Below are positions 1 through 5,434 of a DNA stretch of 5,660 nucleotides, piece after piece. This DNA comes from Betaproteobacteria bacterium (GTDB lineage Bacteria > Pseudomonadota > Gammaproteobacteria > Burkholderiales > SG8-39). Under the pieces are notes generated by a model, which saw only the letters and a list, made by a program, of their open reading frames with translations, made no database searches and had not been told where the DNA came from. Both the position numbers and the translations under genes were made by a program. The DNA lies in assembly GCA_029865405.1 (NCBI GenBank), contig JAOUGZ010000207.1, forward strand, positions 1 to 5,660, in the 5' to 3' direction. The stretch's first letter is position 1; every line of letters begins with the position of its first letter.

Positions 1-579
1 GGCGTAAGCCTGTTCCTGGTGGATGTGAAAGGCGTGACGTTGAAGCCCTACCGCACGCTGGACGAGATGCGCGCCGCCGATGTCGTTCTATCCGGCACGC
101 CCGGCGAGCTGCTCGGCGCAGACGGCAAGGCGCTGCCGGTGATCGAGGACGTGATGGATTTCGCCACGGCGCTGGTCTGCGCCGAGGCGGTGGGCGCGAT
201 GAAATACGCCTGCGACAGCACGCTGGAATACCTCAAGACGCGAAAGCAGTTTGGCGTGCCGATCGGCACCTTCCAGGCGCTGCAGCACCGCATTGTCGAC
301 ATGTACATCGCCTACGAGCAGGCGAAATCCATGGCCTTCCTGGCCTGCAGCCAGGCGGATTCCGCAGCGAAGGCGACGGAGCGCGCGCGCGCCATTTCGG
401 CGGCGAAAATAAAGATCGCCGACAACGCGCGCCTGATCAGCCAGGAGGCGATCCAGCTGCACGGCGGCATGGGCATGAGCGAGGAGCTGAAGGTGAGCCA
501 CTCGTTCCGGCGGCTCACCATAGTGGCGCAGCAGTTCGGCGACGCGGATCACCACCTCGAGCGCTTCGCTAACGCCTGA
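1..579 (+). CDS. acyl-CoA dehydrogenase family protein, C-terminal part (5' end outside window); resembles the small subunit of pimeloyl-CoA dehydrogenase
   Basis: The reading frame is open from the first base and ends at TGA 577-579, giving 192 residues. About half of a typical 370-400 aa acyl-CoA dehydrogenase is present. The GTG at 19 is internal, because the in-frame GVSLFLVD before it is ordinary middle-domain sequence of this family. The C-terminal helical domain follows, with RKQFGVPIGTFQALQHR at about residues 81-97 (flavin and dimer contact region) and QLHGGMGMSEE at 152-162. These flavoproteins oxidise acyl-CoA thioesters to 2-enoyl-CoAs in the cytoplasm. Where medium-chain enzymes carry the catalytic glutamate (YEGT), this protein reads QFGDA (178-182). 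That pattern is known from PimD-like and other non-catalytic partner subunits, so it probably works with a second dehydrogenase encoded upstream. Its last 11 bases overlap the convergent tetR-type gene. The family assignment is firm; the PimD-like subtype is inference. Confidence 0.9.
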   Translation, partial: GVSLFLVDVKGVTLKPYRTLDEMRAADVVLSGTPGELLGADGKALPVIEDVMDFATALVCAEAVGAMKYACDSTLEYLKTRKQFGVPIGTFQALQHRIVDMYIAYEQAKSMAFLACSQADSAAKATERARAISAAKIKIADNARLISQEAIQLHGGMGMSEELKVSHSFRRLTIVAQQFGDADHHLERFANA

Positions 580-1156
580 GCAGAAACGCCGCGGCCTCCT
601 CCGCGATCTCGTCCAGGCTCTTCCTCCCGCCCGCCCGGTACCAGCGAGCAGTCCAGTTGAGCACGCCGAACGTGAACAACCGCGCGAGTTGCGCGTCGCC
701 GCCCATGACCCCCAGCGCCTGCAGCTCGTCGGTCACCTTCTGCCACAGCGCGTCGTAGCGGTCCTTCAGCGCGATGACGCGCCGCCGGTTTGCAGGCGTC
801 AGCGAGCGCCAGTCGTAGAGCATGACCGGAATGAAGTCATGGCCGTCGCCGCAGATCGTCTCGAGGTGCGCGCGCACCAGCCGGCGGAACTTCTCCGCCG
901 GTGCGAGCCGCATGGCGGCGACCGTCTCGAGATGCTTCAGGCCCTCGATGAGTCCCTGCTCCATGACGGCGACCAGCATCTCCTGCTTCGACTTGAAGTG
1001 ATAGAACGGGCTACCCGAATGCATTTCCGCAGCGCGCGAAATGTCCCGGATCGACGTGCCGTCGAACCCTTTCTCGCGGAACAGGCGCGCGCAAACGCGC
1101 AGCAGGTCCTCGCGCCGGTTGCCGTTCTGCGCCGGCTTCTTCTTCGTTTTCTTCAC
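569..1156 (-). CDS. TetR/AcrR-family transcriptional regulator, probably acyl-CoA responsive
   Basis: A 195-residue protein, the usual TetR size. After a lysine-rich N-terminus (KKTKKKP), the DNA-binding helix-turn-helix lies at about residues 34-53 (TSIRDISRAAEMHSGSPFYH), followed by the family signature FKSKQEML. The C-terminal part, with LNWTARWYRAGG and SLDEIAEEAA near the end, resembles the ligand domain of KstR2/FadR-like TetR proteins, which bind CoA thioesters; that ligand class is inferred from resemblance. The start chosen is GTG 1156-1154, which overlaps the TGA of the preceding gene (GTGA). The frame stays open further upstream to 1477, but that stretch is antisense-like shadow of the neighbouring gene and has no TetR character. 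It is the last gene of a four-gene operon, so it is probably autoregulated, most plausibly through the palindrome at 4501-4512. The end overlaps the convergent dehydrogenase gene by 11 bases. Confidence 0.93.
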   Translation of the reverse strand: MKKTKKKPAQNGNRREDLLRVCARLFREKGFDGTSIRDISRAAEMHSGSPFYHFKSKQEMLVAVMEQGLIEGLKHLETVAAMRLAPAEKFRRLVRAHLETICGDGHDFIPVMLYDWRSLTPANRRRVIALKDRYDALWQKVTDELQALGVMGGDAQLARLFTFGVLNWTARWYRAGGRKSLDEIAEEAAAFLLRR

Positions 1157-1491
1157 TTCTTGAGCCGCGGCAGATCGGCGGGCGCCTCGATCTCCATGCG
1201 CAGGAGCTGCGCCGCGACCGCCTTGCCGAGGTTGTCCATGCGCAAGGAGCGCGCTGCGCCGCCCTGCAGCGCGCGGTTGAGCACGATCTTCAGCGCGAGC
1301 AGATTGTCGAGCGGCCAGAGCTCCACCGGCCCCTCGCACATCGCCTTGAAGTGATCCTTGAGGCGCGCGGAGGTCACTTCGCGCTTCAGCACCGCGTAGG
1401 TCGGCGCATCCCAGGCAAAGAGGCCGATGTCGGCCCGGTCGGCCTTGTCGCCCGAGCGCGCGTGCGCGATCTTCCACAGCGGCACGCGCAT
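1153..1491 (-). CDS. small AtuA-associated protein (AtuA C-terminal ferredoxin-fold-type domain)
   Basis: A 112-residue protein matching the separate C-terminal module found fused to, or encoded beside, AtuA-family proteins. Recognisable features are the N-terminal IAHARSGDKAD (residues 8-18), where the RSGDK core is the hallmark, and the helical segment with LNRALQGGAARSLRMDNLGK (71-90). The molecular function of this module is not established. By context it acts with the AtuA-like protein encoded just upstream. The ATG at 1491-1489 shares one base with the stop codon of that gene (TGATG). A purine-rich GGAGAAGG (plus-strand positions 1496-1503) lies just ahead, so it can be both coupled and independently initiated. 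The frame runs open upstream as far as 3027, but the earlier part is a shadow of the atuA-like and aidB-like genes. It ends in a GTGA overlap with the tetR-type gene. Confidence 0.85.
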   Translation of the reverse strand: MRVPLWKIAHARSGDKADRADIGLFAWDAPTYAVLKREVTSARLKDHFKAMCEGPVELWPLDNLLALKIVLNRALQGGAARSLRMDNLGKAVAAQLLRMEIEAPADLPRLKK

Positions 1492-2861
1492 CAGACCTTC
1501 TCCACGGCGACGTTCACCTTCGACTCCACCCGCTCGCGCTGCACCAGCGTCGGCCAGATGCCGAGCAGCTCCTTCGCCCCCTGCACGCCCTTCATGCTGC
1601 CGACGTAGGGCGGGCCGGAAAGGCCCAGCCACGGAAACAGGCGTCCGTAGGCGTCGGCGACTTTCCGGTCCTGCGTGCGGAGGGTCATGCGCAGGAAACA
1701 CTCGTTCAACTGGTCGCGGTACGTCGGATCGGCGTTCGCGCCGAGGAGCGAGTCGTAGCCGATGTACTCGACGTTCATGTCCTCGATCTGCCAGCCGCGC
1801 TCGGCCACGAGCGTGCGGATGGTCTCGGCGGCTTTCGCGCACTTGGCGTACGCCTGCGGCCAGGAAAAGCCGATCATGCCGGTGCCCATCCAGCCGTCGT
1901 GGTAGCCGCCGACGATCTTGAGCTGCGCCGGCCGCGGCGCGCCTGCCGCGCCCGTCACCTTCACCTGGTCGTTGCCCCGATCGTCCAGCTTGAGCGCGCC
2001 CATGTCGAGCACCACGTCCGGCGAAACGTAGGCATGCGGGTTGTGCACCTCGTAGAGCAGCTGCTGGCGCAGCGTGTCGAAGGATATGCGCCCGCCGGTG
2101 CCCGGCGCCTTGGCGAACAGCGCGCTCCCGTCCGCGTTCACCTCGGCGATCGGGTAGCCGAGGTGCGCGTAGTCCGGGATCTCGGCCCATTCCGCGGCCG
2201 AGCCGAAGTTGCCGCCCGCGCCCTGGCCCGAGCATTCCAGCAAGTGCCCCACGGTGAGTCCGAGTGCGAGGCGGTTCCAGTCGTCCCACTTCCAGCCCAG
2301 CTCGTGCACGATCGGCGCGAGCGACAGCGCCGCGTCGGCCACGCGGCCGGTGAGGACGATGTCCGCGCCCTGCTCGAGCGCCCGGACAATCGGTTGCGCG
2401 CCGAGGTAAGCATTGGCAAACAGCATGCGGCTGCGCACCGTATCGAGCGCGGCGCCGGTGTCCATATGCGCCAGCGCTTCGCCGGCGGCGCCCAACTCGT
2501 CGAAGCGCTCGAGCATCGCGTCGCCGCTGACCGTGGCGAGGGTCGCCTTCCAGCCCTGGTCGCGGAAGGCGCGGGCAATTGCCGCGCGCGCGCCTTCGGG
2601 ATTGAGGCCGCCGGCGTTGAGGATGAACTTCACCCCGCGCTTGGCGGCGAGCGGCCAGAGTTCCATCAGCATCGGCAGGCCGTCGCGCGCGTAGCCTGCG
2701 TCTGCATCCTTCTGCCGGTCCTTTTGCAGGATGGCGAGGGTGAGCTCGGAAAGGTGATCGGAGGCGATGTAATGCACCCCGCCGCGCTCGATCGAGGCGC
2801 GCACCGCCCGCCAGGAATCGCCGTAGAAGCCCAGGCCCGCGCCGATGCGGACCGACTTCAT
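1491..2861 (-). CDS. AtuA-family protein (acyclic terpene utilization AtuA / DUF1446)
   Basis: A 456-residue protein with clear AtuA/DUF1446 features. They are GAGLGFYGDS (residues 7-16), SDHLSELTLAIL (34-45), NAGGLNPEGAR (82-92), GADIVLTGRVADAAL (165-179), GHLLECSGQGAGGNF (205-219) and PGTGGRISFDTLRQQLLYE (253-271), ending in GVQGAKELLGIWP (425-437). In Pseudomonas the founding member belongs to the citronellol/geraniol catabolic cluster, but its reaction is not established; relatives occur widely beside acyl-CoA dehydrogenases, carboxylases and CoA transferases. No signal peptide or membrane segment is visible, so it is expected in the cytoplasm. Fused members carry an extra C-terminal domain of about 110 residues; here that domain is the next gene. 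The ATG at 2861 overlaps the upstream stop as ATGA, so translation probably depends on coupling, since no strong Shine-Dalgarno precedes it. I give no gene symbol because a terpene substrate is not shown. Confidence 0.9.
   Translation of the reverse strand: MKSVRIGAGLGFYGDSWRAVRASIERGGVHYIASDHLSELTLAILQKDRQKDADAGYARDGLPMLMELWPLAAKRGVKFILNAGGLNPEGARAAIARAFRDQGWKATLATVSGDAMLERFDELGAAGEALAHMDTGAALDTVRSRMLFANAYLGAQPIVRALEQGADIVLTGRVADAALSLAPIVHELGWKWDDWNRLALGLTVGHLLECSGQGAGGNFGSAAEWAEIPDYAHLGYPIAEVNADGSALFAKAPGTGGRISFDTLRQQLLYEVHNPHAYVSPDVVLDMGALKLDDRGNDQVKVTGAAGAPRPAQLKIVGGYHDGWMGTGMIGFSWPQAYAKCAKAAETIRTLVAERGWQIEDMNVEYIGYDSLLGANADPTYRDQLNECFLRMTLRTQDRKVADAYGRLFPWLGLSGPPYVGSMKGVQGAKELLGIWPTLVQRERVESKVNVAVEKV
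1496..1503 (-). promoter_or_regulatory. Shine-Dalgarno sequence for the small AtuA-associated gene
   Basis: The minus strand reads GGAGAAGG four bases before the ATG at 1491, inside the last codons of the atuA-like gene. It supports the ATG as a true start and shows that the small domain is meant to be made as a separate protein, not as a fusion broken by a sequencing error. Confidence 0.6.
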
Positions 2862-4468
2862 TGCGCCGTGGGCATTGCCCGGTCGATGAGCGCCGTGAAC
2901 GGCGCGTTCGGTGCGAGCGTGCCGAAAGCGCCCGTCCAGTCCGCGCCCAGCCGTGCGTGCACGAAAGTCTCGAACACGAAGCCCGGCGCATGGCGGGCGA
3001 GAAGGCTCGCTTGCAGCGCAAGGGCAAGATCCTGCGTCAGGCGCCGCGCCGCGCTCTCATGCTCGGCGGCATCGGCCAGTCGGTCCTTGAGCGACGCGGT
3101 GAACGCGTCAAACCCGCGGTGGCTGCCGGCCGCCGCATCGAGCTCCGCGGCGACGGCCTCGATCACGTCCGGTGCCTTTCTCAGTGCGCGCAGCACGTCG
3201 AGGCACATGACGTTGCCCGCGCCTTCCCAGATGGAGTTGAGCGGCATCTCGCGGTAGATGCGCGCGAGAACCTGCTCCTCCACGTAGCCGTTGCCGCCCA
3301 CCGCCTCCATCGCTTCCTGCGCGAAATGCGCGCCGCGCTTGCATACCCAGAACTTGGCCGCCGGCGTGAGCACGCGCCGCAGCAGCCGCTCGCCCTCGTC
3401 ATCGCCGTCGTAGGCGCGCGCGAGGCGCAGCACCAGCGCCGTCGCGGCCTCGGCTTCGAGCGCGAGATCGGCGAGCACGTTCTGCATCAGCGGCTGCTCC
3501 TTCAGCAGCCGGCCGAACGCCTGGCGCTGCGCGGCATTCCACAGCGCCTGCGCGAGCGCCTGGCGCATGAGGCCGGCAGTGCCGATGGCGCAGTCGAGGC
3601 GCGTGTACACGCCCATCTCCAGGATCATCGGCACGCCGCGGCCTTCCTCGCCGAGCCGCGTCGCATGCGCTTCGTCGAACTCCACTTCGGAGGACGCGTT
3701 GGAGCGGTTGCCGAGCTTGTCCTTCAGGCGCTGGATGCGGATGGCGTTGCGTTGGCCGTCGGGCAGGACGCGCGGCATGAAGAAGCACGACAGGCCCCCC
3801 GGCGCCTGCGCCAGCACGAGGAACGCATCGCACATCGGCGCGGACAGGAACCACTTGTGCCCCGTGATCGCGTAGTCCGCGCCGCCGAGCGGCGTCGCCC
3901 TCGTGGTGTTGGTGCGCACATCGGAGCCCCCCTGCTTCTCGGTGAGCCCCATGCCGATGAGCGCCGCGTCCTTCTGCCGCGAAAAAACGCGCGGCAGCCA
4001 GGCCGCCGCCAGTTGCGCATCGGCGCGCAGCGCCGGCACCGAGCCGTAAGTCATGGTGACCGGGCACTGGGTGCCGTTCTCGACCTCGGAGTAGAGCAGG
4101 TAGCCGGCGGCCCGCTCGACGTGCGCACCGGCGCCGGGCGCCGACCAGGGCGCGCTGTGCAGGCCGTGCCGGAGCGCGAGCGCCATCAGCTCGTGCCACG
4201 CCGGATGGAATTCCACTTCGTCGCGGCGATGCCCGCGCGCGTCGTGCGTCTTCAGCTCGGGCGGAAAGCGGTTGGCGGCGTCGCCCAGCCTGAGCGTGTC
4301 GCGCCGGCCGAGCTCGGCGCCGAGCAGGCCAAGGCGCTCGCGCGCCCCGCCGAGGCGCGTTTGAGGCAACTCGAAGGCGAGCGCATCGGCGAGCGCCGCG
4401 TTCGTCCGGTAGAGGTTGTAGTCCTCGAGCGGCGCGCTCTGGTTGAGGACTTCGTGCGTCGCGCTCAT
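2858..4468 (-). CDS. AidB-like acyl-CoA dehydrogenase (isovaleryl-CoA dehydrogenase-related flavoprotein)
   Basis: A 536-residue protein close in length and motif order to E. coli AidB (541 aa). AidB-type features are THEVLNQSAPLEDYNLY (residues 4-20), FHPAWHELM (87-95), CPVTMTYGSVP (135-145), GMGLTEKQGGSDVRTNTTRA (172-191), GHKWFLSAP (203-211), GGLSCFFMPRVLPDGQRNAI (224-243), RLKDKLGNRSNASSEVEF (247-264) and REMPLNSIWEGAGNVMCLDV (406-425). The glutamate in IWEG, residue 415, sits where acyl-CoA dehydrogenases keep their catalytic base, so FAD-dependent acyl-CoA oxidation is possible. E. coli AidB is linked to the alkylation response and binds DNA through its C-terminal region, but many AidB-like proteins lie in catabolic operons. 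The setting here, before AtuA-type genes and a TetR regulator, favours metabolism. The ATG at 4468 fits the family N-terminus and has only a weak GGA six bases ahead. It is the first gene of the operon and ends in an ATGA overlap with the next. Confidence 0.92.
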   Translation of the reverse strand: MSATHEVLNQSAPLEDYNLYRTNAALADALAFELPQTRLGGARERLGLLGAELGRRDTLRLGDAANRFPPELKTHDARGHRRDEVEFHPAWHELMALALRHGLHSAPWSAPGAGAHVERAAGYLLYSEVENGTQCPVTMTYGSVPALRADAQLAAAWLPRVFSRQKDAALIGMGLTEKQGGSDVRTNTTRATPLGGADYAITGHKWFLSAPMCDAFLVLAQAPGGLSCFFMPRVLPDGQRNAIRIQRLKDKLGNRSNASSEVEFDEAHATRLGEEGRGVPMILEMGVYTRLDCAIGTAGLMRQALAQALWNAAQRQAFGRLLKEQPLMQNVLADLALEAEAATALVLRLARAYDGDDEGERLLRRVLTPAAKFWVCKRGAHFAQEAMEAVGGNGYVEEQVLARIYREMPLNSIWEGAGNVMCLDVLRALRKAPDVIEAVAAELDAAAGSHRGFDAFTASLKDRLADAAEHESAARRLTQDLALALQASLLARHAPGFVFETFVHARLGADWTGAFGTLAPNAPFTALIDRAMPTAQ

Positions 4469-4477
4469 GCGCAGTCC

Positions 4478-4506
4478 AGTCTAGGCGCGCACTGCCTGAA
4501 AAGCAA
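4478..4506 (-). promoter_or_regulatory. candidate promoter of the aidB-like/atuA-like/tetR operon
   Basis: On the minus strand, TTGCTT (plus positions 4501-4506) and TAGACT (4478-4483) are separated by 17 bases, an ideal sigma-70 spacing. They match the consensus at 3 of 6 and 4 of 6 positions, so this is only a moderate candidate. The predicted transcript start falls around 4471, almost at the ATG at 4468, so the mRNA would have a leader of only a few bases. This is inference from pattern alone. Confidence 0.35.
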
Positions 4507-4512
4507 TTGCTT
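4501..4512. promoter_or_regulatory. perfect 12-bp palindrome AAGCAATTGCTT, candidate operator for the TetR-type regulator
   Basis: The 12 bases read identically on both strands and stand out as AT-rich within very GC-rich DNA. They lie in the only intergenic gap of the window, between the divergent aidB-like operon and livH. Each half contains the -35-like TTGCTT of one of two oppositely facing promoter candidates. A dimer of the locally encoded TetR protein bound here could block both. The palindrome itself is seen directly; the binding partner is inferred from context. Confidence 0.45.
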
Positions 4513-4533
4513 GGCGCGCGCTGACGGTAGAAT
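4507..4533 (+). promoter_or_regulatory. candidate promoter of livHM
   Basis: TTGCTT at 4507-4512 and TAGAAT at 4528-4533 (5 of 6 to the -10 consensus) are separated by 15 bases, shorter than the ideal 17. Transcription would begin near 4540, just before the ribosome binding site. The -10 element is the stronger part of the call, while the -35 element is weak and lies inside the palindrome. Inference from sequence only. Confidence 0.4.
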
Positions 4534-4543
4534 CCGCGGCGGG

Positions 4544-4550
4544 AGGAGGT
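4544..4550 (+). promoter_or_regulatory. strong Shine-Dalgarno sequence (AGGAGGT) that decides the livH start
   Basis: AGGAGGT is a near-perfect anti-16S match. AGGAGG ends six bases before the ATC at 4556, the expected spacing for an initiation codon, and the homology of LivH also begins there. No ATG, GTG or TTG in the livH frame lies at a usable distance. Confidence 0.75.
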
Positions 4551-4555
4551 GGCGC

Positions 4556-5434
4556 ATCGTTCAGTTCCTGCAACTGCTGCTCGCGGGCGTCGCGCAGGGC
4601 TGCGTGTATGCGCTCGTCGCACTCGGCTTCGTGCTCATCTACAAGGCGACCGAGACGGTGAACTTCGCGCAGGGCGACCTGATGATGCTGGGCGCCTTTT
4701 TTGCGCTGACCGGCGCGACGGTGCTCGGGCTGCCGTACTGGCTGACGATCCTCTTCGCCGTGGCGGTGATGGTGGTCGTCGGCATGCTGCTCGAGCGCGC
4801 GGTGCTGCGTCCGGTGCTCGGCTACCCCGCGTTCACCGTGGTGATGGTCACCATCGGCGTGGGGTTCGTGCTGCGCGGCGTGGTCACCATGATCCCGGGC
4901 TGGGGCACCGAGACCTACCGCCTCGCCACGCCGTTCGCCGACCGGGTGATGCGCGTCGGCGGCGTGGTGGTGGCCGAGCAGCAGCTGGCGGTGATCCTGC
5001 ACACGGTGGCGCTGTGCCTGGCGCTGTACCTCTTTTTCCGCTTCACGCGCATCGGCATCGCCATGCAGGCGACCTCGCAGAACCAGCTCGCGGCCTACTA
5101 CATGGGCATCCCGGTGCGCCGCATCAACATGCTCATCTGGGGGTTGTCGGCCGGCATCGCCACCATCGGCGGCATCCTGCTTGCGCCGAGCACGTTCGTG
5201 CACTCGAACATGGGCTTCATCGGGCTGAAAGCCTTCCCCGCGGCGGTGGTGGGCGGCTTTGGCAGCGTGCCGGGCGCCATCGTCGGCGGCCTGATCATCG
5301 GCGTGGTCGAGGCGCTCTCGGGGTTCTACCTGCCCGAGGGCTTCAAGGACGTGGCGGCTTACGTCGTGGTGCTGGTGGTGCTGATGGTGAGGCCCTCGGG
5401 CATCTTCGGCGAAACAATGACGAAGAAAGTCTGA
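4556..5434 (+). CDS. livH: LivH-type branched-chain amino acid ABC transporter permease, apparent ATC start
   Basis: An integral membrane permease, 292 residues if read from ATC 4556, which is the normal LivH length. The N-terminus (VQFLQLLLAGVAQGCVYALV, GFVLIYKAT, VNFAQGDLMMLGAFFAL at about 36-52) is typical of LivH. Further hydrophobic segments lie near 62-79, 94-113, 143-161, 191-210, 228-252 and 266-278. The loop MGIPVRRINMLIWGLSAG (183-200) is the likely contact with the ATPase subunit, and GLKAFPAAVVGGFGSVPGAI (223-242) is the conserved C-terminal signature. It would pair with the following LivM; the ATPases and substrate-binding protein are expected outside the window. The start is odd: the frame has no ATG or GTG near the family start, only ATC behind a strong AGGAGGT. 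An upstream TTG at 4511 lacks a ribosome site and precedes the predicted transcript start. Substrate unknown: related systems import amino acids, but also amides, urea and aromatic or aliphatic acids. Confidence 0.92.
   Translation: MVQFLQLLLAGVAQGCVYALVALGFVLIYKATETVNFAQGDLMMLGAFFALTGATVLGLPYWLTILFAVAVMVVVGMLLERAVLRPVLGYPAFTVVMVTIGVGFVLRGVVTMIPGWGTETYRLATPFADRVMRVGGVVVAEQQLAVILHTVALCLALYLFFRFTRIGIAMQATSQNQLAAYYMGIPVRRINMLIWGLSAGIATIGGILLAPSTFVHSNMGFIGLKAFPAAVVGGFGSVPGAIVGGLIIGVVEALSGFYLPEGFKDVAAYVVVLVVLMVRPSGIFGETMTKKV

Noticed and set aside
380..395. Alternating CG run within the dehydrogenase gene (possible Z-DNA or repeat)
   Set aside because: Short, and explained by Arg/Ala codons (ERARA) in GC-rich coding sequence.
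1157..1477. N-terminal extension of the TetR-type gene (107 extra residues)
   Set aside because: It overlaps the small AtuA-associated gene in another frame, looks like a GC-rich shadow, and would place the helix-turn-helix far from the N-terminus, unlike TetR proteins. The GTG at 1156 gives the normal length.
1492..3027. N-terminal extension of the small AtuA-associated protein to 624 residues
   Set aside because: The extension is an out-of-frame reading of the atuA-like and aidB-like genes, full of Arg and Ala. The family homology begins at the ATG at 1491, which has its own ribosome binding site.
1899..3257. Plus-strand open frame of 452 codons
   Set aside because: It lies antisense to the atuA-like and aidB-like genes, whose protein motifs are unmistakable. 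Its translation is low-complexity Arg/Ala/Val/His sequence with no recognisable domain.
4484..4525. Imperfect direct repeat GGCGCGCACTGCC / GGCGCGCGCTGAC (11 of 13 matching, 29 bases apart) flanking the palindrome
   Set aside because: Mostly GC-alternating low-complexity sequence that is expected by chance here; the spacing does not match whole helical turns. Worth noting only if footprinting supports it.
2861..4555. Long open plus-strand frame running into livH, which would give an 857-residue protein
   Set aside because: This part is antisense to the well-supported aidB-like gene, is rich in Arg, Ala, Glu and His, and has no LivH-family character. Open antisense frames are common at this GC content. 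The real livH begins at about 4556.
4481..5203. Minus-strand open frame opposite livH
   Set aside because: Antisense shadow of a membrane protein gene; its translation is His/Arg/Asp/Gln-rich with no domain, and livH is clear on the other strand.
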